Shown here one piece after another: positions 1-6,102 of a DNA stretch of 6,226 nt. The number at the start of each line of letters is the position of its first letter. Within the stretch, counting starts at the first letter, position 1. The DNA is from an uncultured archaeon (lineage in GTDB: Archaea > Nanobdellota > Nanobdellia > Woesearchaeales > ARS49). Below the pieces are notes generated by a model that was not told the DNA's origin, searched no databases, and worked only from the letters and a program-made list of their open reading frames with translations. The DNA is taken from contig CABMGU010000088.1 of NCBI GenBank assembly GCA_902385765.1, positions 1 through 6,226 of the forward strand. The letters run 5' to 3'. Position numbers and translations under genes: made by a program.

Positions 1-1189
1 ATATTTTATGGTGATAAACATTTACCGCATCAGAAAGCCCTGCTCCAAAAGCCACAGCAAAAACATAATCCCCTGGCCTGATGCGCTGCTGGCTAAACCC
101 AACATCAAGAGCGTGAGGACAGCCAGCAGCAGAAGTGTTTCCAAAAGTATAACCCGTAATAATGACATCAGAAACATCTGCACGATTATGCCTAAAATGC
201 TCAAGCATCCTTGGATTTCCCTGATGAGGACCAACCACCACTCTTCCCTGCTCAATATCCTTAAATGCCAGCGATGTAAGCTCATCAAGCTTCCTAATCG
301 CCCACCTATGAACAGCCGGCCCATCCTGCCAGAAATACTCCCGCTCACCATCACGTTTCATGGAAATAAGCCCTATTTGCGAGCCGTCAGTGTGCAGATG
401 ATGACCAATAAAACCCGGCTCTTTGGAAGGCCCAACAACAACAGCAGACGCAAGCTCGCCGAATAAAATAACGTTTTTCCTGTCCTTCTGGTCAATAACA
501 TCCATCATCTTGTCAACAGCAACAACCACAACATAACCGTTAGACTGACGGACCATGTAATCTGCAAGCGCCAAGCCAAAATTAAACGATGCACACCCGG
601 AAATAACATCAAATGAAGTCCTTGACCGCATACCCTGCTGTTCAGCAATTATCTGCGCCAAACCCTTTTCCGGATGCCAATAAACAATTCCCCCAAGAGG
701 CTCCCTGCCAGGCTCAATAACGTGATACTTGCTTTCCCCGTCCTTACACAATACCCGCACTGTATTCAGCAAAGTGCAGGAAGAGGTATAAGCAGGATGC
801 CCTTCACCAAGATTGCTCAGAACAACATCAAAACAAGGAACATCCGCAAGATAACCGCCTTTCATGTTAAGCCTGTTTTCAGACTGATAACCAGATGCCC
901 GGCAAGGAATAACGCCCGGTATGTGAGTATGACTACAAAGAATAACACTCGCCTGCGAAGACTTAACCCTTGCTTTTTTGAGCGCGTCAAGAACCGCTTC
1001 TGTTGCCATAAACTGATGAGTTTCATAAGGTTTGGAAGTAATCCTGCGCTCTCTAATGCCAACGTGAGACAAAATCCACTCATTACTAGTTCCTGTTTCA
1101 GGGTCTGTGCCGAAATGTTTCTCATAATCAAAATTAGTGCGAATCATTGGCGGCACATAACTGCCAGTTCCGTATATCCTGCTATGCAT
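1..1189 (-). CDS. Beta-ketoacyl-ACP synthase III-like protein (FabH/KAS III family, thiolase fold), 3' end cut off by window
   Basis: Reading leftward from the ATG at 1189 gives 396 codons with no stop before the window edge, so the C-terminus is incomplete, probably by only a few residues. The N-terminus closely follows FabH: YGTGSYVPP, NEWILSHVGIRERRI (about 36-50). The KAS III triad is intact: C199 in ISGCASF, H322 in GPHQGNPRM, N351 in FGNTSAAG. HLHTDGS (264-270) and FGAGLSDAV (381-389) are also typical. By family knowledge the enzyme condenses an acyl-CoA or similar starter with a malonyl-type extender through the cysteine; the real substrate is unknown. The catalytic Cys lies about 87 residues later than in E. 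coli FabH (C112) because of an insertion near residues 92-172 containing Cys96, 119, 138 and 148. The start is supported by the FabH match from residue 2 and by a TATA box about 28 bases upstream. It is not archaeal HMG-CoA synthase by motif. Family call is firm, role is not. Confidence 0.9.
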   Translation of the reverse strand, partial: MHSRIYGTGSYVPPMIRTNFDYEKHFGTDPETGTSNEWILSHVGIRERRITSKPYETHQFMATEAVLDALKKARVKSSQASVILCSHTHIPGVIPCRASGYQSENRLNMKGGYLADVPCFDVVLSNLGEGHPAYTSSCTLLNTVRVLCKDGESKYHVIEPGREPLGGIVYWHPEKGLAQIIAEQQGMRSRTSFDVISGCASFNFGLALADYMVRQSNGYVVVVAVDKMMDVIDQKDRKNVILFGELASAVVVGPSKEPGFIGHHLHTDGSQIGLISMKRDGEREYFWQDGPAVHRWAIRKLDELTSLAFKDIEQGRVVVGPHQGNPRMLEHFRHNRADVSDVIITGYTFGNTSAAGCPHALDVGFSQQRIRPGDYVFAVAFGAGLSDAVNVYHHKI

Positions 1190-1190
1190 A

Positions 1191-1210
1191 GAATAAAAAC
1201 CCCAAAGGGG
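1191..1210 (-). terminator. Short GC hairpin plus T-run after the helicase gene
   Basis: On the minus strand, CCCC-TTT-GGGG (1210-1200) is followed directly by TTTTTATTC (1199-1191). This is a 4-bp GC stem, a 3-base loop and a T-rich tail, 14 bases past the helicase stop. Archaeal termination relies mainly on the T-run, so this is a plausible terminator for the helicase transcript. The stem is short and could be chance. Confidence 0.45.
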
Positions 1211-1212
1211 TA

Positions 1213-1221
1213 GTATAAAAA
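1213..1221 (-). promoter_or_regulatory. TATA box of the ketosynthase gene
   Basis: Minus-strand TTTTTATAC is centred about 28 bases upstream of the ATG at 1189. This is the spacing expected if transcription starts at or a base or two before the start codon, giving a leaderless mRNA. The same 9-mer precedes two other leftward genes here. It suggests that the ketosynthase has its own promoter rather than depending on read-through from the helicase. Confidence 0.6.
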
Positions 1222-1223
1222 GC

Positions 1224-4200
1224 TTATTGCAGCTCTTTTAACTTTTTCTGTAAAAATCTAGCTATATCATCCTTCCAGACAGAAGAAACAGCCTTACTGA
1301 ACAAGGATTTCATCCATTTAACAGTATCATCACGGAAGCCCTCTTTATCACCGGCAATCATCTTGTAAATGTCATAACGGATTTGAGGGTCCAAGTTAAT
1401 CTTTTTCGCAGCAGTATTGAACTGCTCGAAAAGATTCTGCTTCTCCTCCTCAACCTTTGTCTCTTCCTTAACAGACTCCTCAGTCCAAAAGTCCTCATAA
1501 GAGAAATCGCCAGTTTTCAAATCATCAAAAACATTAAACAAGAACTTCTTCAGCTCATCAGGCCAGGTTTTTTCTATTTCATCACGATATGTTTTTACCG
1601 CCTCAATGAACTTGCCATTAATATTGCGACGCTCACCATCAATAATACGCACTAATTCAGCCTTTGCAAACTTAGGAACACGCTTCAGATTCCAAGCTTC
1701 TCTTTTGAGGATTTCCTTCAACTCATTGCGCTCAACACGGCTTCCCTCCACAAAAGACTTAGGATTAACGTATTCAACGCTTTTTCCAGCAATCCTTGCA
1801 AGAATCTGCTCGTGCATACGACGCAAAAATTCGTACTTGTCCTCAATCTTCAAAATATCCATATAACCCTGCAAAGCAAGATTCAAGCCAAAAGGAGTAG
1901 GAATAGAAGTTTCAATCTCAACAAGCTTAATTTTATTATTTTCAATGCTTTCAAGCACTTTCTTAGTATTTTCTATGTCCATCAAATCCTCAAGACATTC
2001 TCTTCTTGCTTCCTTCAAAATGCCAAAATCAGGGTCCAACTGCTTCAAAGCGCTCATCAAAATCATAGAACTGACCTGCTGACGTCCAACATTCTTCTGA
2101 TGACCAAGATAATTACGCAAAATCATCAAAGAACGCGTAGCGCAATGCCTGAAACGGCGCTTGAAAACTTCTGATTTTTCTATGGCAGTATTCATCACCA
2201 ACTCTATCTTCTCAGACTTAAGCAATTTAATCGCTTTAAGAGGATTAAGCTTCTTTCCACCAGCAATATAGAAACCATTATCGCTAATGCCCAACTCAAC
2301 ATCCTTATGCTCAGTCCTGCTGATAGCAAAAGCAATGGCACGACTCAAACAATCATTAACTCTTCTGCCGAACAAACTGTGAAAAATGATTTTCTGGTCA
2401 CGTTCATCATTATAATACTCAACAAGAATAAGCCTATCGTTAGGAATCTTTTTACAGTAATCAAACTGCTCCTTAAAATATTCGTAAACAGCATTTGCCG
2501 CATTATCATCAACGTACAAATGCTCATTAATAAACTTCAAGATTGAAGCCTTATTCTCATTCTCATTGAACCTGTCAAACATCAAACGCCTGAAACGACC
2601 GATTTCATTAGCTAAATCAAAGCTTAACGGCAACATTTCACTAACCCAACGCGGAACAGTAGGCGGACGGTTAGCAGACGCTGACACCTGAGCAACCATT
2701 CCACGAGTGAACTTGAACATATAAGTATCACCGCCAAGCACAAAAACATCACCAGGCTTCATACGCTCAACAAAACCCTCATCAAGCATACCAACAGTCT
2801 CAGTTCCAACCTTGACCGTAATGAACGATTCGTCAGGAATAGTGCCAATATTAGTCATGTAAATGACACGGCTCAACTTTCCACGCTTGCCAATCTTGCC
2901 GTCCTCACGCCAAATCTTAGCGTAAATGTGACGGTCTTCCAATTCTGCGAATTCACCTGCCAAATAACTCAATATTTGATTAAAATCACCCAATTTAAGG
3001 TCTTTATAGCAATAACTCTGCTTAACAGTATTGTAAAGTTCACGCTCTTCCCAAGTTTGCTCCAAAGCCATACCAATCAACTGCTGAGCAAGAACATCCA
3101 AAGCATTCCTTGGAATGTGAACCTTGTCAATCTTCTTTTCAATCGCGCTTTTCAAAAGAACAGCGCACTCGACCAAATCATCACGGTCCATAACAATAAT
3201 CCTTGCCTTAACAGTCTCACTCAAACGATGACCAGAACGGCCAGCACGCTGCAAAAATCTTGCAACAGACTTAGGAGAGCCAAGACAGATAACCAAGTCA
3301 ATGTAACCGATATCAATGCCGAGTTCTAATGATGTAGAACAAACAACTGCCTTCAACTCACCATTCCTAAGCTTGTTCTCAATCTCCAAACGAGCACGCT
3401 TGCTCATACTGCCGTGATGAGTCCCAATATTACCAACATATTTCGACGGAAAACGATTCTTCAAATGGTCAACAACACGCTCAGTAGCACTTCTGGTGTT
3501 AGTAAAGATTAAAGTCGTCTTGTGCTCCTGAATCAACTGGTCAATCAAAGTGTACATTGCCTGATGAGCAATTGCGTGAGGAGTGTCAATAAGATTGTCA
3601 ACAGGAGAAAGAACTTTCAGGTCTGAGTTTTTCAGGAACTGAATGTCAACAACCTTGCAAGACCTTGAGCCAACAAGAAAATTAGCAATCTCATCAATAG
3701 GCGCAACAGTAGCACTCAAGCCAACACGGCACAAGCCAGGAGACAAATGCTGAAGACGCTCCAACGATAATGAAAGATGAGTGCCACGCTTGTTTTCAGC
3801 CAGCGCGTGAATCTCATCAACAATACACCACTCAACGTTTTTAAGATGGTCACGGAACTTGGTAGATGACAAAAGAATTGCCAAAGATTCAGGAGTTGTA
3901 ATCAAGATATGAGGAGGCTTTTTCAGCATCTTGGACTTCTCAGCCTGCGTTGTATCACCAGTTCTCACAGCAACCCTAATGCCAAGAGCCTTGCCAGCAA
4001 TAGTTTCAATCTGCTCCAAAGGCTCCTTCAAGTTTTTGGAAATATCGTTACTTAATGCCTTCAAAGGAGAAATATAGACACAGTACACTTTGTCCTGCAA
4101 AACACCCTTTTCAGCGCTGTCAACAAGCTCGTTAAGTATAGATAGGAAGCCGGTTAATGTCTTAGTTGCACCTGTAGGCGCAGAGACAAGAATGTTGTTC

Positions 4201-4352
4201 CTTGAATGGATTTCAAGCACACCATACAATTGAGGCAAAGAGAAGCTTGTAAAGCGGGAAAAGAACCATTGCTTCACAGTGGGCGTCAGAATACCATCTA
4301 CTTCGGATGCGGTATTGGGGTTCTCTTTCCTCACAATTAAATTATTTTCCAT
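1224..4352 (-). CDS. lhr: Lhr-type superfamily 2 ATP-dependent helicase (archaeal large helicase-related protein)
   Basis: The 1042-residue protein has the ordered SF2 motifs: Walker A region APTGATKT (58-65), SPLKAL (95-100), TTPES (152-156), VDEIH box (178-182), SAT (213-215), LIFTNTRSATERV (281-293), STSLELGIDIG (339-349) and QRAGRSGHR (368-376). Lhr-core signatures follow: RPPTVPRWVSEMLPLSFDL (562-580), HSLFGRRVNDCLSRA (658-672), VFKRRFRHCATRSLMILRNY (729-748) and SIPTPFGLNL (816-825). Archaeal Lhr proteins are 3'-5' DNA translocases linked to repair and fork maintenance, so a cytosolic DNA-repair role is inferred. Two oddities: Walker A reads GATKT where GSGKT is usual, and about 170 residues after position 870 extend past the part I can align, including an acidic Glu/Lys-rich stretch (958-971). 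It is transcribed leftward, divergent from the gene at 4501, and has a TATA box at 4403-4411. Which archaeal Lhr subgroup it belongs to is uncertain. Confidence 0.93.
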   Translation of the reverse strand: MENNLIVRKENPNTASEVDGILTPTVKQWFFSRFTSFSLPQLYGVLEIHSRNNILVSAPTGATKTLTGFLSILNELVDSAEKGVLQDKVYCVYISPLKALSNDISKNLKEPLEQIETIAGKALGIRVAVRTGDTTQAEKSKMLKKPPHILITTPESLAILLSSTKFRDHLKNVEWCIVDEIHALAENKRGTHLSLSLERLQHLSPGLCRVGLSATVAPIDEIANFLVGSRSCKVVDIQFLKNSDLKVLSPVDNLIDTPHAIAHQAMYTLIDQLIQEHKTTLIFTNTRSATERVVDHLKNRFPSKYVGNIGTHHGSMSKRARLEIENKLRNGELKAVVCSTSLELGIDIGYIDLVICLGSPKSVARFLQRAGRSGHRLSETVKARIIVMDRDDLVECAVLLKSAIEKKIDKVHIPRNALDVLAQQLIGMALEQTWEERELYNTVKQSYCYKDLKLGDFNQILSYLAGEFAELEDRHIYAKIWREDGKIGKRGKLSRVIYMTNIGTIPDESFITVKVGTETVGMLDEGFVERMKPGDVFVLGGDTYMFKFTRGMVAQVSASANRPPTVPRWVSEMLPLSFDLANEIGRFRRLMFDRFNENENKASILKFINEHLYVDDNAANAVYEYFKEQFDYCKKIPNDRLILVEYYNDERDQKIIFHSLFGRRVNDCLSRAIAFAISRTEHKDVELGISDNGFYIAGGKKLNPLKAIKLLKSEKIELVMNTAIEKSEVFKRRFRHCATRSLMILRNYLGHQKNVGRQQVSSMILMSALKQLDPDFGILKEARRECLEDLMDIENTKKVLESIENNKIKLVEIETSIPTPFGLNLALQGYMDILKIEDKYEFLRRMHEQILARIAGKSVEYVNPKSFVEGSRVERNELKEILKREAWNLKRVPKFAKAELVRIIDGERRNINGKFIEAVKTYRDEIEKTWPDELKKFLFNVFDDLKTGDFSYEDFWTEESVKEETKVEEEKQNLFEQFNTAAKKINLDPQIRYDIYKMIAGDKEGFRDDTVKWMKSLFSKAVSSVWKDDIARFLQKKLKELQ

Positions 4353-4402
4353 ATAGTAAATAAATAATAAACGTTTCTACAACAACCATAGCTAAACAGA
4401 CG

Positions 4403-4411
4403 GTATAAAAA
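4403..4411 (-). promoter_or_regulatory. TATA box of the helicase gene
   Basis: Minus-strand TTTTTATAC is identical to the boxes before the genes at 1189 and 5991. Its centre is about 55 bases upstream of the helicase ATG, which predicts a transcription start near 4380 and a 5' leader of roughly 28 bases, in contrast to the near-leaderless pattern of the other two. No Shine-Dalgarno-like sequence is visible before 4352. Confidence 0.5.
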
Positions 4412-4437
4412 TGTTACGCGAGAATGTCCAGTGCAAT

Positions 4438-4451
4438 TGTTACACTTAACA
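4438..4451. repeat. Inverted repeat in the divergent promoter region, possible operator
   Basis: TGTTA-CACT-TAACA is a 5-bp perfect inverted repeat with a 4-base spacer. It sits between the two divergent TATA boxes, about 10 bases upstream of the rightward one, where an archaeal regulator or TFB contact could lie. It is short, and chance is a real possibility. Confidence 0.25.
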
Positions 4452-4460
4452 CCAGCAATC

Positions 4461-4482
4461 TTTATATAATACTTATAAAAAT
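4461..4482 (+). promoter_or_regulatory. TATA box(es) for the rightward small gene and phosphatase
   Basis: TTTATATAAT (4461-4470) is a near-ideal archaeal TATA box. It predicts a start near 4492, leaving a leader of about 9 bases. A second AT-rich element, ACTTATAAAAAT (4471-4482), would instead place the start at the ATG itself. Confidence 0.6.
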
Positions 4483-4491
4483 CTAACAAAT

Positions 4492-4496
4492 GGTGA
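4492..4496 (+). promoter_or_regulatory. Ribosome binding site GGTGA
   Basis: GGTGA ends 4 bases before the ATG at 4501 and matches the archaeal anti-Shine-Dalgarno complement (GGAGGTGATC type). It supports this start codon. It lies right at the predicted 5' end of the mRNA if the upstream TATA box is used. Confidence 0.5.
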
Positions 4497-4500
4497 TTAA

Positions 4501-4734
4501 ATGCCAAACCTCGTATCACTTGAAACAGCAGTAGCTGAAATCAGAAAAATTGCAGAGTCAGAAGATGCGCACCTATCAAAACCAACGTTTAAACTACCTT
4601 TGACATTACCTCAACCTGATTTCGTTATCACGGCTGATGGCCATTCAACGCTTTATTACATAGTTGCCACTCACGATGAATGCGTTCAAGCCTGCACTTC
4701 TTTTGAACGCATCAGAAAAATCAATCCAGAATAA
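4501..4734 (+). CDS. Small protein of unknown function, 77 residues, possibly truncated by an internal TAA
   Basis: I do not recognise this family. The protein has an N-terminal amphipathic helix (SLETAVAEIRKIAESED, 6-22), a proline-rich linker (28-39) and a probable strand-turn-strand, DFVITADGHSTLYYIVATHDE (40-60), then a helical end with C62 and C66. It has no signal peptide or membrane segment, so it is probably cytosolic. The start is well supported by GGTGA and a TATA box at standard spacing. It is first in a likely two-gene operon with the phosphatase 86 bases downstream. After the TAA at 4732-4734 the same frame remains open to a TGA at 4822-4824 that overlaps the next ATG, so the original product may have been about 107 codons. 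The gene is either a genuine 77-residue protein, a nonsense-interrupted gene, or one read through at the stop. Confidence 0.65.
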   Translation: MPNLVSLETAVAEIRKIAESEDAHLSKPTFKLPLTLPQPDFVITADGHSTLYYIVATHDECVQACTSFERIRKINPE

Positions 4735-4824
4735 TTCCAATTTCAAATCGACCTATATCTCAGAGACCAAGAACTTAGACAAACCATCAGAAAAGCAATA
4801 ACTGCGAACACAGACGAAATATGA
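4735..4824 (+). other. In-frame open extension of the small gene beyond its TAA
   Basis: Directly after the TAA, 29 further codons in the same frame read FQFQIDLYLRDQELRQTIRK followed by AITANTDEI. They end in TGA at 4822-4824, which shares ATGA with the phosphatase start. The segment is charged, looks amphipathic-helical, and uses AGA for arginine as the flanking rightward genes do. It has no ATG of its own. A 29-codon open run can arise by chance, but the ATGA junction is what an intact coupled operon gene would show. TAA reassignment is not an established archaeal code, so a point mutation or sequencing error is the likelier explanation. Confidence 0.45.
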
Positions 4825-5378
4825 ACTTACTCTATGTATGCACGTACAACACTGAAAGAAGCATAGCTGCAGACATAATAACTTCTAAAAAAGCAGCACT
4901 TGCCGGCTTAGACTTATACGTCGACTCAGCAGGAATTAACAGATCAATGTCGCCAAGAATCAAATCAGAAATGGCAATGGCACTTGAACGACTCGGCTAC
5001 AAAGTTCCAGAGCACACGCCAAGACGGGTCACGCCAAATGACCTCTCAGACTTTGACCTCGTACTATGCTTTGACCAAGCACAAAAACAAACACTCGAAC
5101 AAATGGCTGGAAAACCAATACAAACACTGCCCGAATTCGTCTCAATGCCAAGAGACATCAGAGAGCCGGCACACTATTTGAGAACACCTGCAACGCTGCC
5201 ACCATCACGACTCTTTTCAATCATCTGCCTTATTACAAACACTTCAGATTCGACAGTCTACGAAAACGTTCTCTTCACATACGAAAAAACGGCCAGAATA
5301 ATAGAAAAACACGTTGATTTATTGTTAAAGAAACTCACTTGCAATTCGCTGCCTTGCTCCACGCAACGTGCAGGTTAA
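4821..5378 (+). CDS. Low-molecular-weight protein tyrosine phosphatase-like protein
   Basis: The N-terminus MNLLYVCTYNTERS carries the CX5R(S) phosphate loop (nucleophile C7, R13, S14) in the position typical of LMW-PTPs. VDSAGI (34-39) and the DFDLVLCFD strand (77-85) are family hallmarks. Family members hydrolyse phosphotyrosine or related phosphoesters in the cytosol; the substrate here is unknown. The general-acid loop, usually a DP motif, seems to be DIREP (112-116), with Glu in place of Asp, followed by an unusual stretch (about 118-145) before the C-terminal helix. A thioredoxin-type arsenate reductase is less likely: C83 could match one ArsC cysteine, but the partner seven residues later is Q90. 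At 185 residues it is longer than typical members of about 140-160. Its ATG overlaps the end of the open frame upstream (ATGA) and no ribosome site is seen, suggesting coupled translation. Its last 44 bases overlap the opposing gene. Confidence 0.82.
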   Translation: MNLLYVCTYNTERSIAADIITSKKAALAGLDLYVDSAGINRSMSPRIKSEMAMALERLGYKVPEHTPRRVTPNDLSDFDLVLCFDQAQKQTLEQMAGKPIQTLPEFVSMPRDIREPAHYLRTPATLPPSRLFSIICLITNTSDSTVYENVLFTYEKTARIIEKHVDLLLKKLTCNSLPCSTQRAG

Positions 5379-5991
5379 TCAAGGCATTCTCAACATTACC
5401 CACAGCCATACTCTGCGTGGCAAGAATATAATTCTCCGATGCTTGTTCAGGACAACTGCTTGACTCAATAGTGCTCTTGACAAGCAGGGCATCAAGCTGT
5501 AAAACCTTGCCGATAGCCTGCTCAGCTTTAGGAATAACAGCAACATCACAAGGAAGCTTGGAAAGCTCATCATAGTCCACATTGAAAAAAGTATTACCGG
5601 GCATCATAATCTGAATCCCGCCAGGAGTCACAAAACTGCCTTTTGCAATAGTTCCAACGTGCTTAATGCAGGAAAGCTTGACTAAATCAACAAACAAGGC
5701 ATTCTCATTGCTGAAAAAACTATCACCAGCCCTCAACCTGTTAGGACCATAAAAGTTATCCCTGGCACCTGCACGAAGAAAATTACGCGCTTCCTCAGAC
5801 AATTTCTTCAAAATAGGATTGTAAATTGGGACTGGAAAAGACAAATAAACATCAAGACGGTCCAAACGGATAACTGCATTCTGATTTGTAACAGAACCCG
5901 TAGAAGAATAATCGCCAAAATTCATAATGAAAAACGTAGGCAAGCCGATAAGCAATACAATAACCAGCACTTGCGTCACCAGCTTTTTCAT
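5335..5991 (-). CDS. Membrane-anchored or exported protein of unknown function, 218 residues
   Basis: I do not recognise the family. MKK at the N-terminus is followed by a hydrophobic stretch (about 4-24), consistent with a signal peptide or single N-terminal membrane anchor; no lipobox cysteine is seen. The remainder is soluble in character, with a central strand-rich region (about 95-137, including SFVTPGGIQIMMPGNTFF) and a C-terminal part (about 155-218) predicted by eye as helical, with a helix-turn-helix look (SENYILATQSMAVGNVENAL, then INLHVAWSKAA). All four cysteines (108, 148, 180, 217) lie after the hydrophobic segment, so disulfides outside the membrane are possible. The start is supported by a TATA box 26 bases upstream, predicting a leaderless mRNA. 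The gene runs head-on into the phosphatase gene, with 44 bases of 3' overlap. It is a real gene by length, composition and promoter; function is unknown. Confidence 0.8.
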   Translation of the reverse strand: MKKLVTQVLVIVLLIGLPTFFIMNFGDYSSTGSVTNQNAVIRLDRLDVYLSFPVPIYNPILKKLSEEARNFLRAGARDNFYGPNRLRAGDSFFSNENALFVDLVKLSCIKHVGTIAKGSFVTPGGIQIMMPGNTFFNVDYDELSKLPCDVAVIPKAEQAIGKVLQLDALLVKSTIESSSCPEQASENYILATQSMAVGNVENALINLHVAWSKAANCK

Positions 5992-6012
5992 AACAGAAGA
6001 TAAGGAAGAGGA

Positions 6013-6021
6013 GTATAAAAA
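6013..6021 (-). promoter_or_regulatory. TATA box of the 218-residue exported-protein gene
   Basis: Minus-strand TTTTTATAC is centred 26 bases from the ATG at 5991, the expected spacing for a leaderless archaeal transcript. A pyrimidine-rich run (TCCTCTTCCTT) lies between box and start, and no ribosome binding site is present. Confidence 0.6.
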
Positions 6022-6066
6022 GGTTATCGGTCAGCACAAAAAAATTCCCAAACAAAGCCAGAATAC

Positions 6067-6080
6067 GATAAATTTAAAAA
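6067..6080 (+). promoter_or_regulatory. Weak TATA-like element for the gene at the right edge
   Basis: GATAAATTTAAAAA is centred about 28 bases upstream of the ATG at 6103, so its spacing fits leaderless initiation. The sequence is a poorer match than the other boxes in an already AT-rich stretch. Confidence 0.35.
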
Positions 6081-6102
6081 CAACAAAAACAAGGACAAGA
6101 AT

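Noticed and set aside
8..1213. Open frames on the plus strand across the left part (8-466 and 674-1213) and short minus frames at 22-354 and 862-1131
   Set aside because: They are shadows of the ketosynthase frame, which is continuous from 1189 to the window edge and carries all family motifs. Their own translations show no recognisable domain.
4342..4389. A 15-codon leader frame (MVVVETFIIYLLYGK) overlapping the helicase start
   Set aside because: Its ATG lies only about 18 bases from the TATA centre, upstream of the predicted transcription start near 4380, so it would probably not be transcribed.
4337..4519. A 60-codon minus-strand frame over the divergent promoter region
   Set aside because: It overlaps the helicase start and covers both TATA boxes and the GGTGA site. 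Its translation is Tyr/Ile/Cys-rich, as expected from AT-rich non-coding DNA.
4821..5378. Thioredoxin-coupled arsenate reductase (ArsC)
   Set aside because: ArsC needs a second pair of cysteines after the P-loop. C83 fits the first, but the position seven residues on is Gln, and no arsenic genes are nearby.
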